This document shows positions 1-11,780 of a DNA stretch of 64,000 nucleotides, in pieces (positions within the stretch are counted from its first letter, which is position 1; each line of letters begins with the position of its first letter). The notes below the pieces were generated by a model that was not told the DNA's origin, made no database searches, and saw only the letters and a program-made list of their open reading frames with translations. The stretch is taken from positions 4,216,001 through 4,280,000 of the forward strand of contig NC_065893.1 in the NCBI RefSeq assembly GCF_905147045.1, written 5' to 3'. Made by a program: the position numbers and the translations under genes. The stretch is from Nymphalis io (Eukaryota; Arthropoda; Insecta; Lepidoptera; Nymphalidae).

Positions 1-1329
1 ACGTAAAAGAAAACATCTGTATGATATCCATTTATTCGTTGTAATTATATAATTTTGTATATGGACAAAAAATCAAAACTATTTTAAGTAAATTATACTT
101 TAGATCAACTATCAAAGAAAATTTTTTTTTTTTAAATATATTTTAAAGTATAATGCTAACATACAGATAAAAATATGAATATCACTGTTTCTTAAAAGTA
201 TAATCAGCCTTTAAATTTTCAGAATATCAGGCTATTTTTAACCACTCTGTTGAGTATTTTTTTTTGATAACGAGCTGTGCCCGCGGTTCCACCCATGTAT
301 AACTTAAAGAAATCACTAAAAGCAGACTTATGTATTTCAGTAATAACAACATTCTTAGTTTCATTTTCGTGGGATATTAGTATTTATTGGTTTTCGCCAC
401 ATCCAGATCTAGATAGGGAAACATACAATTGGTCATGAGAAAAACAGAATTCCCTTAAATCTATTCCGACATATTTTAATGTCTGTCTCTGTGCTTTATT
501 TATTATGACTGCAAACGATACCTTCATAAGATGTTGTATAATTTTGAAACTGAAAAGTAAATCTGTATTTAAAAAAAAAGTACTTATAATTAACTAACTA
601 TTAAAAAAACGAGTCATTATAAATTTAACAAAACAATGAGAAGTAAATCTACACATGTAATGGATTATTTTAGAACTGATAACCATAAAAAAAGGTTATA
701 GTAACTCATCCTTAAATGATACACATGATATCGTGGACGCTTTTTTTTTCTTTTAAGAAAAATAATTCTGGCATACGTGATTGTTGCTTAACTTTAATTA
801 TTTAGGCAGCGCACGCAACGGAAGCTCTCAAAAAGAATACATTTTTCCCGTTTCTACAATATTTTTTATTGATGCTTAGCTCCTTTCGTTGTAGCTTTAA
901 GTTAAATATGGCCTTTGACCTTTGATAAATGGGCTATTCAACACTAGCATAATTTTTAATTTTAACCCGTAATTCTTGAGATTAGCGCGTTCAACCAAAT
1001 AAACTCTTTGGCTTTGTAATATTAGTAATTAATTAGTTACCAAGTATAAAATTAAAAAAAAAAACTTATAACTCAAAAATTATTATCACTTTCAAACTAC
1101 TTCTATTGGAAAAAAAAGATCAAAACGTTAACGATGAGGTGCGAATAAACTAAGTTATTATTTAAATTCTGCGTCTTCAACTGCTGTTGATTCTCCTACG
1201 CTACTGTTTTATATTTTTGCAAAAATCATGGTAGGTATATTGATAGAAACTAATATTTTAAAGATACATAAATGTAGAGTACTATAAACAAAATAATTTA
1301 AAAAAAAAAGTGCGATAAATTAACCGCGT
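1..1329. other. AT-rich intergenic DNA, no gene seen
   Basis: This stretch is very AT-rich with many A and T runs and has no open frame of note. Around 270-300 the text GCTGTGCCCGCGGTTCCACC resembles the edge of a dispersed lepidopteran repeat, but only a short piece is present and no boundary can be set. Confidence 0.5.
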
Positions 1330-1479
1330 ATGCGCAAGAGTAGAGTGACTGATGTCATTGTTTGCGTTTTAATCATCTGTGGATACTCCGAAGTAAAGGC
1401 GGACAAATTCGAATGCCCGATTCTACTGCAGCGTTTTTTAAAATTCGAGTGTAGATGTATTCATTTACGGTCCAGATAA
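1330..1479 (+). CDS. candidate small secreted peptide, or first exon of a secreted protein (49 aa)
   Basis: An ATG-to-TAA frame of 49 codons lies in AT-rich DNA. The translation starts with a basic stretch (MRKSRVTD), followed by a hydrophobic core (VIVCVLIICGYS) and a polar end (EVKA), which is the layout of a cleavable signal peptide with a likely cut after A24. The remaining 25 residues begin DKFECP and hold three cysteines. Peritrophin or obstructor-type chitin-binding proteins often start their mature part with a similar F-x-CP motif, so this may be a first exon or a decayed copy of such a gene, but the downstream cysteine spacing is not that of a complete domain. No strong splice donor was seen. 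The function is unknown, and chance cannot be excluded at this length. Confidence 0.3.
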   Translation: MRKSRVTDVIVCVLIICGYSEVKADKFECPILLQRFLKFECRCIHLRSR

Positions 1480-1757
1480 TTTTAATTACTTAAAAATTAA
1501 AAAACTTTAATAAAGACTTGTAGATAAGGTTAATAGGTTAAAAATAATACAAACTTATTTTCGTAAAAAAAGCATTTTCACAAAAATGCAGATGTCCATA
1601 TCTACTATGCTGCAATCGATATAATGTCTATAAATAAATTCTTATTATAAATTATTTATTTTTAAATAATTATTATGTATTTACATATATAGCAATGGAT
1701 GCTAAGCATTATGCTATAGTAACTTCATTATGCTATAGTAACCCCTCTATGAGCGAC
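1480..1757. other. AT-rich spacer with a 17-bp direct repeat
   Basis: No gene is seen. The 17-mer CATTATGCTATAGTAAC occurs at 1707-1723 and again at 1726-1742, two bases apart, just before the first recognisable RTE sequence. Confidence 0.6.
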
Positions 1758-4715
1758 AACAAAAATTCACGGCCCCCAATTCCCGGTAATCACACTATTC
1801 CTGGCCACGGTACCGGCCATGGTAACGGTGCGATGGGGGGTGCTTAGAATCCCCGGGCTACGGCAGGGTACCACAAACGGCGACTGTTTCTGGCCACGTA
1901 TAATGGACGCTCTCTGCGGCTGGACGAACATCTGATAGAATTGGAAGTAGAGTTAAGTCGTATTAACTGGGATATAGTAGGTCTATCAGAAGTCTGACGA
2001 TAGGGCGAGGACACGATGACACTAGATGCCGGTCACTTACTCTACTTCCGAGAAGGACACCAACCATCCCAAGGTGGCGTCGGCTTTTTGATCCACAAGT
2101 CACTCAGATGCAATGTCGTGGAGGTTGGCAGTGTGTCGGCGAGGGTGGCATACCTTGTCTTAAAGATAACCGAGAGGTATGCCTTGAAGGTTATACAAGT
2201 GTATGCCCCAACGTCTACATACACTGACGAAGAGGTCGAAGCCATGTACGAAGACATAGTGAAAGATATGTCTCGTACCAATACCTTCTACACAATTGTT
2301 ATGGGTGACTTCAATGCCAAAGTGGGAGTACAAGAAGATGGTGAATCGAGGGTCGGAAAATTCGGCTATGGGCGCAGAAATCATCGGGGACAAATGCTGG
2401 TAAACTTCCTCGAGGCTCAGCGATTATTTCTGATGAATTCATTTTTCCAGAAAAAGCCCCAAAGGAAGTGGACCTGGCGAAGCCCCGATAACATGGCGAT
2501 TAATGAGATCGACTTCATTTTATCCAATAAGCGCCAAATATTTAGGGATGTCTCCGTGATCAACAGGGTAAACACTGGAAGTGATCACCGCCTGGTAAGA
2601 GGCACCTTGAATATTGACACTAAAATAGAACGATCGTGGTTAATGAAGTCGACTCTTAGACCAACTCTGCCTCAGGTCGAAGCTGGTTGCGAAAGCTTCC
2701 AGCTGGAACTACAGAACCGATTTGCCATTTTGGAAACCAGGCAGGGCATTGACGACGCCACCAATGGTCTGGTGCGTGTCATCCGCGAGGTAGGCCAAAA
2801 TTACTTTCGACAAAAGAGCAATGGACGTAAGTCGAAGCTCTCAGGCGAAACTCTGAACGAGATGACGAGGAGACGAGAACAGCAGAACATGAAGCCATCT
2901 GAGTGTCAGGCACTTAACAGGAAGGTTAAAAAACTAATAAGGCGTGACACAAGACGAGCGAATACCCGGAATATTGAAGATGCTATAGCACTCAATAGGG
3001 GCTCAAAGGTTCTTGCAAAGTCACATACCTCCTGTTGTCACCTGACAAAACTCAGAACCATACAAGGCACAACCGTCACCTCAAAACCAGAGATTCTAGC
3101 TGAAGTCGAAAAGTACTATGGCGATTTATACTCATCACGAGTACCTCCACCTGAGTCCCACAGTGCGGATGACCCACAAGCTAGACTAACACGCCATCTA
3201 TCAGACGATCTTCGCGACATCGATTTGGGCGAGATTAGGATTGCTCTCGGGCAACTTGGAAACAACAAGGCTCCAGGAGATGACGGAATTACCTCAGAGC
3301 TTCTCAAAGCAGGAGACACACCAGTTCTGAGAGAGCTGGCTAACATCTTTAATTCCGTCCTCCACAATGGTATAACACCGAAGACATGGAGCAGAAGTGT
3401 GGTGGTGCTGTTTTTCAAGAAGGGCGATAAAGCTCTTCTGAAAAACTACCGCCCCATTTCACTTTTAAGCTATGTTTACAAGTTGTTTTCGAGGGTAATC
3501 ACGAATCGTCTTGCCCGAAAATTCGATGACTTCCAACCCGTAGAACAGGCTGGGTTTCGAAAAGGCTTCAGTACCGTAGACCACATACACACACTAAGGC
3601 AAATAATACAGAAGACCAAGGAATATAATCAGCCTCTATGCCTAGCGTTTGTGGACTACGAAAAAGCCTTCGATACCATCGAGACCTGGGCTGTTCTGGA
3701 ATCCATGCAGAGATGCCTAATTGACTGTCGGTATGTCCAGGTGGTGAAGTGTTTGTACGAAGCCGCAACCATGACCGTCCAAGTACAAGATCAGAGCACA
3801 AGACCAATCCAATTGCATCGCGGGGTAAGACAGGGAGATGTAATATCACCGAAACTCTTTACCAATGCATTGGAGGACGTCTTCAAGACACTCGATTGGA
3901 ACGGACGCGGCATTAATATAAATGGCCAACACATTACACATCTGCGATTTGCCGACGACATTGTCATCATGGCGGAGACTCTGCAGGATTTGGAAGAGAT
4001 GCTAAACAGCCTGAGCGATTCTTCAAGACAAGTAGGTCTCAGGATGAACATTGAAAAGACCAAAATTATGGCAAACCGTCATGTATCCCCGAGACCAGTG
4101 GTCGTAAATGGCTCTCCACTTGAAGTTGTGCAGGAATATATCTACCTGGGCCAAACTATACAACTCGGTCGGCACAACTTTAAGAAGGAGGCTAAAAGAA
4201 GAATACGTTTGGGCTGGGCGGCATTCGGGAGGTTACGTCATATTTTTGAATCGTCGATCCCACAGTCGCTTAAGACCAGGGTCTTCAATCAGTGCGTCCT
4301 ACCTGTAATGACTTACGGTGCCGAAACGTGGACACTTACCGTAGGACTGGTCCACCAATTTAGGGTCGGTCAGCGAGCAATGGAACGCGCGATGCTTGGG
4401 GTTTGTCTGGCAGATAGAATCCGAAATGAGGACATTCGCCAGAGAACTAAAGTCACCGACATCGCGCTTAGAATTAGCTCGCTGAAGTGGAAGTGGGCTG
4501 GTCATGTCTCCAGGTGCATTGATGGCCGATGGAGCCGACACGTGTTGGAGTAGAGACCACGCTTAGGCAAACGTAGTGTAGGATGCCCTGTGACAAGATG
4601 GGCCGACGATTTAAAAAAGGTGGCAGGTTCGGGATGGATGCGGACTGCCCAAGATCGGGATGGTTGGCGTTCTATGGGGGAGGCTTTCGTCCAGCAGTGG
4701 ACGGAAAAAGGCTGA
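1758..4715 (+). pseudogene. RTE endonuclease-reverse transcriptase, interrupted by stops
   Basis: A single frame runs to the natural stop TGA at 4713-4715. It is broken by TAG at 1845, TGA at 1995, TAG at 2001 and TAG at 4551. The intact copy at 36470-39533 has sense codons at the matching places (for example EVRRQGED against EV*R*GED, and LEWRP against LE*RP). The endonuclease part shows the MGDFNAKVG and GSDHRLV motifs. The reverse transcriptase part shows NYRPISLLS, QAGFRKGFST, FVDYEKAFDT, GVRQGDVISP and the catalytic FADDIVI box. The C-terminal tail is YGAETW...WAGHVSR...DRDGWRSMGEAF. The frame is otherwise intact over almost 3 kb, so decay is modest. It is not expected to be functional. 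Confidence 0.9.
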
Positions 4716-4730
4716 AAAAAAAAAAAAACT
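1758..4730 (+). mobile_element. RTE-clade LINE, copy 1 (decayed)
   Basis: This non-LTR retrotransposon copy is homologous along its length to the minus-strand copy at 36460-39630. Homology starts near 1758, inside the proline- and glycine-rich leader of the ORF, so about 200 bases of the 5' end are missing or unrecognisable. It encodes one apurinic-type endonuclease plus reverse transcriptase protein. The 3' end carries the text CCAGCAGTGGACG and then an A-run (about 4715-4728). No convincing target-site duplication was found. It lies well upstream of the ADAMTS gene. Confidence 0.9.
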
Positions 4731-5164
4731 TCAATATCATAAGCAAAGATTTGCTAGTAATATCTCGCAGTTAACGTCTTTTACTTGATATTTTGGTAAG
4801 TTTACTAACCTAAGGTTTACTAACCTAACCTTAATTTATATTATTTCATTAGATGTTTATGTTAGTAATTAATTCGATATCGATTAAGTACATGTTATTT
4901 TTCAGATTTAATTAATTTCAGAAAAATTAAATTAGGAATTCCGCAAATTTGTTTTTCTTTTTTACATTTCTAAGATATTGAGAATACATAGTTACGATAA
5001 CTTCATAGCGACATGTTTCTAAGATTAGACTTACAGCGGGCTATCCATAGACAAAGGTATGCAATTAATAAATATATAATAATTACATTAAAACGTGCAC
5101 GGGCTTGCGCAACTACCCACCACATAATATATTATATAGAGTATTTATAAAATTGCGTGGCGGC
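4731..5164. other. AT-rich spacer
   Basis: No gene or recognisable repeat is seen between the RTE copy and the AAT repeat that precedes the Dong-type element. The sequence is AT-rich, with a short duplication of GGTTTACTAACCTAA-like text near 4800-4830. Confidence 0.5.
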
Positions 5165-5185
5165 AATAATAATAATAATAATAAT
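5165..5185 (+). repeat. (AAT)7 microsatellite, left flank of Dong-type insertion
   Basis: Seven perfect AAT units sit directly before the 5' end of the R4/Dong-type element. Together with the AAT run at 8999-9016 it appears to be one half of a split microsatellite that was the integration target. Confidence 0.85.
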
Positions 5186-8100
5186 CACCCCCGTGGTATC
5201 ACCTTGTCGTGGTGTAGGGGCTTACTGGAAGCAGGTACAATTAACAAGGTTAACCATCTATACCACTTTCTACCCCTTTAGGGAGATACCAAATTTACAG
5301 TCACTTACATCTGACACAAAAACTTACAACTTCCTACTAACGATCCCAATACCCTTTTTTTATGGAGAAATGTTTAATCGAGTGTACAATTTGCGGTCGT
5401 TACCCGGGGGGCGCCGGGGCACATCTGGAGCCGATACTGGATGTGATAGCATGCGATCCATCGACGATGAGAAATTGAGCAGGTGGCCTTTCATCTCAAA
5501 GTCTACTACAGCCGATGACAGTTCCTCAGGAACACCTTATCGAACCCCACCTTCCACTACGAGTAATACATCGCATACGAGTGTTGCACAAGAGACAATA
5601 TTGCAGCCTATTTATCACCATTACATACAAAATTTCTCGAAAAATATCCACATATGCAAGGAAACTGACAACGTGTTGGTGATCAACGACGTGCAATTAT
5701 GCGAAACAAATTGTTGCCTCAGGATACTATTGAAAATATACATGAAGAAGTAAGATCCGATTTACAGACACTTAACAAAGAATTGCAATCCACTCAAAAT
5801 TATCATTCCACTCAAAACAACACATCCATAACACAAACACCAGTACACCCTCGTATGCACATAATGAAGCTATTATTAATATATAATATAGAGTCACATT
5901 AATGGAAACTAATTTAACAGCATATAGGAAGCAATTGCATACGAAGTTTATCGAAATATTTCCAAATCTTTCGCATTTATCCGAACATAGAATAGCAGAC
6001 CAACGAAGGGCTATTATTAATAAAAAAAATATTAATGATGAGGGCCTTGAACAAATTAAACAAAATATAGCTAAAGATTTACAATTAACAATTAATACAA
6101 TAGATTCAACGTTCAATACTAATTTAACAGAAAATAATTACCAGTTAATTAACACCAATTTTAATAATAATCACACTACAATCCATCATGTGGATACGCT
6201 GTCACTTTTACAACAGCCACAAATAATAAATGACGATATAGAAAAAATATTTAAACAAACATTAGAGTATTTTAATAACACAAATCCTACTAATCGATCC
6301 TTTATACCAAAACAAAAGTCATCAAGGAAATTATTTTAATCAAAAAATTCTACCCGAGTACATAGTTAAGGAAACAGAATTTAAATCACTGCAAATAATT
6401 ATTTACTGTGCTGCATGGACGGAAGCAAAAGTAAATGGAGCTAAAATACAAATTCCAAATGTAAAACACGTCTGCCAGCATCAGGAAAGAAAGCCAAAGT
6501 GGCAAATAAGACTCGAAAGAAAAGTAAAAGACTTTAGGAGAAAAATTGGAAGACTAACACAATACATGGACGGTAATAGAAATAGAAAATTAACAAAACA
6601 TGTCAAAGCCATCCTTGAACAATATAAAATTCATTCCACACACGAAAACATTAATACTACTCTATTGCAATTTTAGACACACTTAAACAAAAACTTACAG
6701 TAACCAGTAGTCGTCTAGCCAGATATAACAAATGCATTCTTCGTAAAACATAAAATACTAAATTTATAAATAATGAAAAACAATTTTACCGCGATCTAAA
6801 GAACATCAGTACTAATCAGGCGTCTACAAACTCAACCAATTCAGAAAACTCTGTCGAACCGGAAGTATTAAGTAGTAAGGGAAAACCCAATAAGACATAA
6901 CAATAATAATGAATGTATTAATAGCGAACAAAGTAGATATAAGGAGACACAGCAAATGGTATTTGAATTCATTTCATTTTTAACGAAGTTATTAGAAAAT
7001 TGCATAACTGGAAATCGCCAGGTTCTGATAATATTCATAATTATTGGTATAAGAAATTTACTTCGTCCATCCATACTTATACAATGTCATTAATAGTTTT
7101 ATTAAAAACCCAGAATCAATGCCAAATTATATAACAGTCGGAACAACATATATGGTACCAAAAGATAGATCCGATTATACCAATCCATCAAAATATAGAC
7201 CTATAACCTGCTTACAGACAATATATAAAATTATATCTTCATGTTTGACTCATGAAATATATAATCATATCGAAAAAAATAAAATTATGACAGAACAAAA
7301 AAAGGTTGCCGAAAATTTAGCCAAGGCTGTAAAGGACAATTGATTTAGTAGTATTGAAAAAAGTTCAAATTAAGAAAAAAGATTTACTTACCATGTACAT
7401 AGATTACAAAAAAGCGTTTGATTCAGTACCACATTCCTGGCTAGTAGAAGTACTAAATATTTACAAAATACATCCACAAATAATATCTTTTTTACAAAAT
7501 ACGATGCTCAATTGGATTACTAGACTCAGAATAAATACAACGAAAGCGTTAATCGAAACCACACCTATAAAAATTCAAGAAGGTATATTCCAACGTGACG
7601 CTCTAAGCCCTCTTTGGTTCTGCTTTGCTCTCAATTATCATTATCTAATTCATTAAATACAATGCACGAAGAATACCAATTACACACACCCACAGACAGA
7701 CAATTTTATTACACTAAATCACTTATTTTATATGGATGACATAAAACTTTACACTTCTACTCAAACAGATTTACAAATTAGAACAAAAACTATTGAACGG
7801 TTTTCACAGGACATTTGTCTGGAATTTGGTATAAATAAATAAGTGTAAAATCAGTTCAGTAAAAGCAGGTTAATTTGAGAGATACAGTTATTTAACAGAA
7901 AATGGCACACAAATCGATCCATTACATGAAAATGAAACTTACAAATACTTAGGCTATGATCAATCAAAGCAAATTTTACAAAAGGAAACAAAAATAAAAG
8001 TTACGCAAGAATTTAGGTATAGAATAAACTCTGTATTAAAATCTAATTTAAATTCAAGAAATTTAATAAAAGCCATCAATACTTACGCCATAGCCACATT

Positions 8101-8998
8101 GACATATTTGTTTGGTATCATTAATTAGACAAAATCTGATTTAAAGAAACTACAACGTACAATTAACACTACAATGGCAAAGCATAGAAAACATCATCCC
8201 CGCTAGTGTATTCAACGCACAACACTTCCTAGAAAGGATGGAGGAAGAGGCCTTGTTGATATTGTCAATCTTCATAATATGAAAATAACCACATTGCGAG
8301 AATTTTTCCACCACAAAGCTACATCATCAACTTTACATAAAGCTATAGTAGAAACGATAACAAATTCACACCATTAAACTTAAAAGACATTAGAATACAG
8401 AGAAATGAAACTTTAACTGACAAACAAACAAAGATAGGCGATTGGGCCAGAAAGTCACTACATGGAAGACACTATCAGGATTTGAGCCAACCCACGTCGA
8501 CAAACTTGCGTCGAACGAATGGCTCAGTCGTGGTGTGCTCTTCCCTGAGGCTTTATTATAGCAATACAAGATCAGGTTATTGAGACACGCAACTATCAAA
8601 AATAAATAATAAAAAATTCCACCTTACCGACGGACATGTGTAGACGATGCAATAGCTCTTCTGAAACCATACAACGTATTACTGGTGCATGCAAAACAAT
8701 AGTTCAAACTGACTACAAGCATAGACATAACCAGGTCACCTATATAATACTTCAAAAACTAGCTTTAAAATTTAAACATATAGCCCCTCAGAATCGTATA
8801 GCTTATTATAAATATAATCCTCAAGCAGTTTTAGAAAAGCAAACCTTCAGACTATATTTTGACAGAGCTATCTTAACCGATAGAACAATACCTTACAATA
8901 GACCAGATATCACTGTTATAGATAAACTAAATAAAACTTTTTGGTCCGTGATCATTAATTTACCGGTATATACCGAGATTTTTAAAATTAAACAACAA
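5186..8998 (+). mobile_element. R4/Dong-type LINE (decayed, near full length)
   Basis: This 3.8-kb element runs between two AAT repeats. The 5' end has a short leader (CACCCCCGTGGTATCACC...). The ORF starts near 5371 (MFNRVYNLRSLPGGRRGTSG). Reverse transcriptase blocks follow: SKYRPITCLQTIYKI (about 7180-7240), YIDYKKAFDSVPHSW (about 7395-7440) and the catalytic YMDD box at 7729-7740. A GRGLVDIVNLHN block lies near 8240. The C-terminal part has a CxxC...C finger (from about 8636) and the RPDIT motif of the restriction-like endonuclease, as known for R4/Dong. Many frameshifts and stops show that it is dead. From memory, Dong of Bombyx inserts into TAA/AAT repeats, and the flanks here fit that. 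Confidence 0.88.
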
Positions 8999-9000
8999 AA
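5371..9000 (+). pseudogene. R4/Dong single ORF, multiply frameshifted
   Basis: The protein would combine an N-terminal region of unknown function, a reverse transcriptase and a C-terminal restriction-like endonuclease that nicks a specific target. Readable pieces are about 5371-5753 (N-terminus), 5902-6339 (EHRIADQRRAI and coiled asparagine-rich text), 6400-6680 (AAWTEAKVNG, PKWQIRLERK), 7119-7341, 7354-7654, 7715-7840 (YMDDIKLYT) and 8636-9048 (zinc finger and endonuclease). In the finger the usual histidine of an IQHITGAC-type motif is arginine (IQRITGAC), a change that should hurt the finger. Frames change at least six times, so no functional protein can be made. The last piece reads through the element's AAT end into the neighbouring SINE. 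Confidence 0.85.
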
Positions 9001-9016
9001 TAATAATAATAATAAT
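8999..9016 (+). repeat. (AAT)6 microsatellite, right flank of Dong-type insertion
   Basis: Six AAT units join the 3' end of the Dong-type element to the reverse-oriented SINE at 9017. In that SINE family the 3' tail is an (ATT)n run, so on the plus strand this AAT run is the SINE tail into which the Dong element went. Confidence 0.8.
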
Positions 9017-9288
9017 ATCCCGGGACACTTTTCACACACGGCCATCTGATCCCAAATTAAGCTTGTACAGAGCTTGTACTATGGAAACCAGACAACCGAT
9101 ATCGGTTATCGGTAGTATATACTACATATACTATTTTTCTTTTGTAAATACATACTTATATAGATTATTATATCCAGACTCAGGACAAACAGACATGTTC
9201 ATTCACACAAATATCTGTCCTGGGTGGGAATCGAACCCACAACCTTCGGCGTGAAAGGCAAACATCCACCAACCACGCCAACCGGCTC
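9017..9288 (-). mobile_element. tRNA-derived SINE, family C
   Basis: Read on the minus strand this begins GAGCCGGTTGGCGTGGTTGG (box A region), then TTTCACGCCGAAGG and the box B text GGGTTCGATTCCCACCC, resembling a tRNA-Glu head (from memory). The body holds CTGAGTCTGG, TATATAAGTATG and GTGTGTGAAAAGTG, and the tail is an ATT repeat. Family C copies at 20373, 27352 and 54145 share the same layout. It has no coding capacity, and its internal RNA polymerase III promoter would drive transcription of an active copy. Confidence 0.88.
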
Positions 9289-9334
9289 GTAAAGTCTATA
9301 AATAGTCCAATAACTGTTATTAAAAATAAAACAC

Positions 9335-9462
9335 CTCTTTTTATTGCTTCTGCTAGTGACAGGAGACAAGAGGGCTAGGTCATTTTCTCCCAAAAAATTG
9401 GAATTTGTGTTCAAAGGGGAAATGCTGCTAGCATTTTTGCCACCATTCCATGTAATTAAGAT
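9335..9462 (+). mobile_element. LINE 3' fragment (QRGNAAS-type C-terminus)
   Basis: The plus-strand text CAAAGGGGAAATGCTGCTAG translates in one frame as QRGNAAS and is followed by TTTTTGCCACCATTCC. A matching piece lies in reverse at 41535-41690. This is the end of a non-LTR retrotransposon ORF plus 3' region. Only about 130 bases remain. Confidence 0.6.
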
Positions 9463-11780
9463 TACAAATTTTAGTCTCAGTAGTTAATTTTAATGTATAA
9501 TAATAATATTTTGTTTAGATAATTGTAATGTAAAAAAATAAATTATGTTTAATACCTAACTAACTACTACTAAACTAAACGGCTGCTAACTGCAAACGTT
9601 AGTTTCATCCGTAAACGCAATTTAATCTTTTCATCATTTTCTCCTTAAAATTTTCTTATAACAATCTTATAGTCTGGAAACTGCAACAACGTAGAAATCA
9701 ATAAATAAGTAAAAAAATACACATGCAAAAAATTAACCTCAAATATTTTTTTACTTTTATTTCACACAATTGTATTGAAATATCGGGAATACGATGCAGT
9801 ATTATACAATGAATACCGTCAAAATATTTCCATCCAAGGCTCTTTGTTTACGGCTTTATATTGTTTGGGTATTATTTATTTCGATATAGACAACAATGAA
9901 TGCGAAACAAAGCGGTGTTGTAATTTAGGGCTTAATTAATTCTATAATGGAAACGTAGGTAGAGATAAAAAAATATTCAAAGAATTACTTTTAGTTTTAT
10001 TAAATTTTATAAGGCATTGAAGATACATAGGCGACCATATTACTCGCCAAACTATGGATGCAATTTTAGGTAGGTAAAAGAACGATATTTTTCAGTTTTA
10101 TCTTGACTAACTAGAGTCAAAATAGTTTTTTTTTTAAATAAGAAAAGATATTTGTGTGATCAATGTATAAAGAAAGAAAGTAACTTATTAAGTAACACAC
10201 AGTAAACAAATCCGTCAGAATGGCGGATGTGTGATTTCCAAATAGATCCGTTCTATACGAATGTATATAAAAATAATAAATGTACGAGGAATGTGCGGTT
10301 TGCACAATAATGTCTTAAAGACAATCAATCTCAAGGTTGGAGCCAACGTTGAAATACGAGCGAGCATCTCCGAAATATGACGGTACTCATGTCATATGTG
10401 GCAGAAAACACAGAAGCTGGTAAACTAGTTCACAACCTAGTAGTTCGTATCAGTAACGTTCTAGAAAGGTAAAGAAGATTAGGAAAATATTAAGCGCTGT
10501 TTTCAAAATATCCAATAGATATACCGATATAAGAATGGCGGCTCAAAAATAAACAATCACTCTTAAAATACTAAATAAATGTAGGTCAATTGTACTTATG
10601 GAAACATAGTATGAAAATAAATGTCTAATTAACCTCTAATTTTGTAAAACGCATGTGACATTATATGAGACTACATTGATAAGCTGTACTCGTATATCAA
10701 ATAATTGTATAGACGTCTGATGATTGTTTATATATAAATTGTAATAAAAGTAAAATTATTTATAATATTTACAAAAATTCACAGAATTGCATGCATTTAT
10801 TATAATTTCCAAAACTGGTGAAATATAATGCGGTGGACTTTTAATGACAGATTCTATTATATATATCTAATTACATAACTACTAAATTTCTCTAAGCGTT
10901 GATACTCCATTGAAATAATAAACTGACTCGACTCACTCGCTCACACCTATTCATGAACTCAGCGATTTTTTACGAAACACAAAAAATTTAAGGGAAAATG
11001 TTTCTTATTGCTTTGTAATACTGCTTTAGCAACAGTAAAAAATCAGATGGATTTTAGACAATCCAATATAACGAATATCATTTACATATAACATAGTGTT
11101 TTTAAAGTTGTCTCATTATTTACCACAAAGTTATATAACATATACATTTTTAAGACGAATGTCTGGATATTTCATCAGTTAAAGATGTGATTTCTGTGAA
11201 CTCTGTATCTTTTCTAAGTATTGTTATTTTGACACACCAAAACCGGTATATTGCGTTCCTTTTCTTATTACCTTGATTATAATATGAAGGTAAATTTCGG
11301 CTTCATAATTTCTGTATATCTTGGCGTCATTGTCATAAGGATAAAAACACAATTTTTAAAAAAGTATCTACTTCTGTCTTTGTATCTTGTATCAAACACG
11401 ATTGATATTTATTGAGGCATAGCTGTATTTATGCATCGAGTTTCGAAATATAGAATATTTTATTAATAACTAATTAAAATTTATTTTCAATTTTTTGTTC
11501 TAAGGAATTTTAAAATAACAGGCATTATTAGTGGGCAGCATAATAACTAAAAATACATGACGTGTTCCGTAAACAGTTTCATGACATCTTCAGATTTTAT
11601 ATTTATGTGTAATGACGTAATCCAGATAACTCAACAGTTGTGATATTTACTTTACATCAAAGAAAAGGATGAGAACATATATAAATGTGTAATGTATTTA
11701 CATTATAAACAGGTAGGTAGAATTTAACGACAATAAATTATTTAGTTAATTTGAACAATTTAATGGTTACTAGTACTATT
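9463..11780. other. AT-rich intergenic DNA, no firm gene
   Basis: The stretch is AT-rich with no long frame. The one item of note is an open frame at 10377-10467 (MTVLMSYVAENTEAGK...) ending at a good donor-like site AG|GTAAAGAAG, which could be an exon but has no recognised family. Confidence 0.45.

Noticed and set aside
4583..4774. Frame GRRFKKGGRFGMDADCPRSG after RTE copy 1
   Set aside because: It is a +1 shadow. The real frame continues as RWADDLKKVAGSGWMRTAQD after the TAG at 4551.
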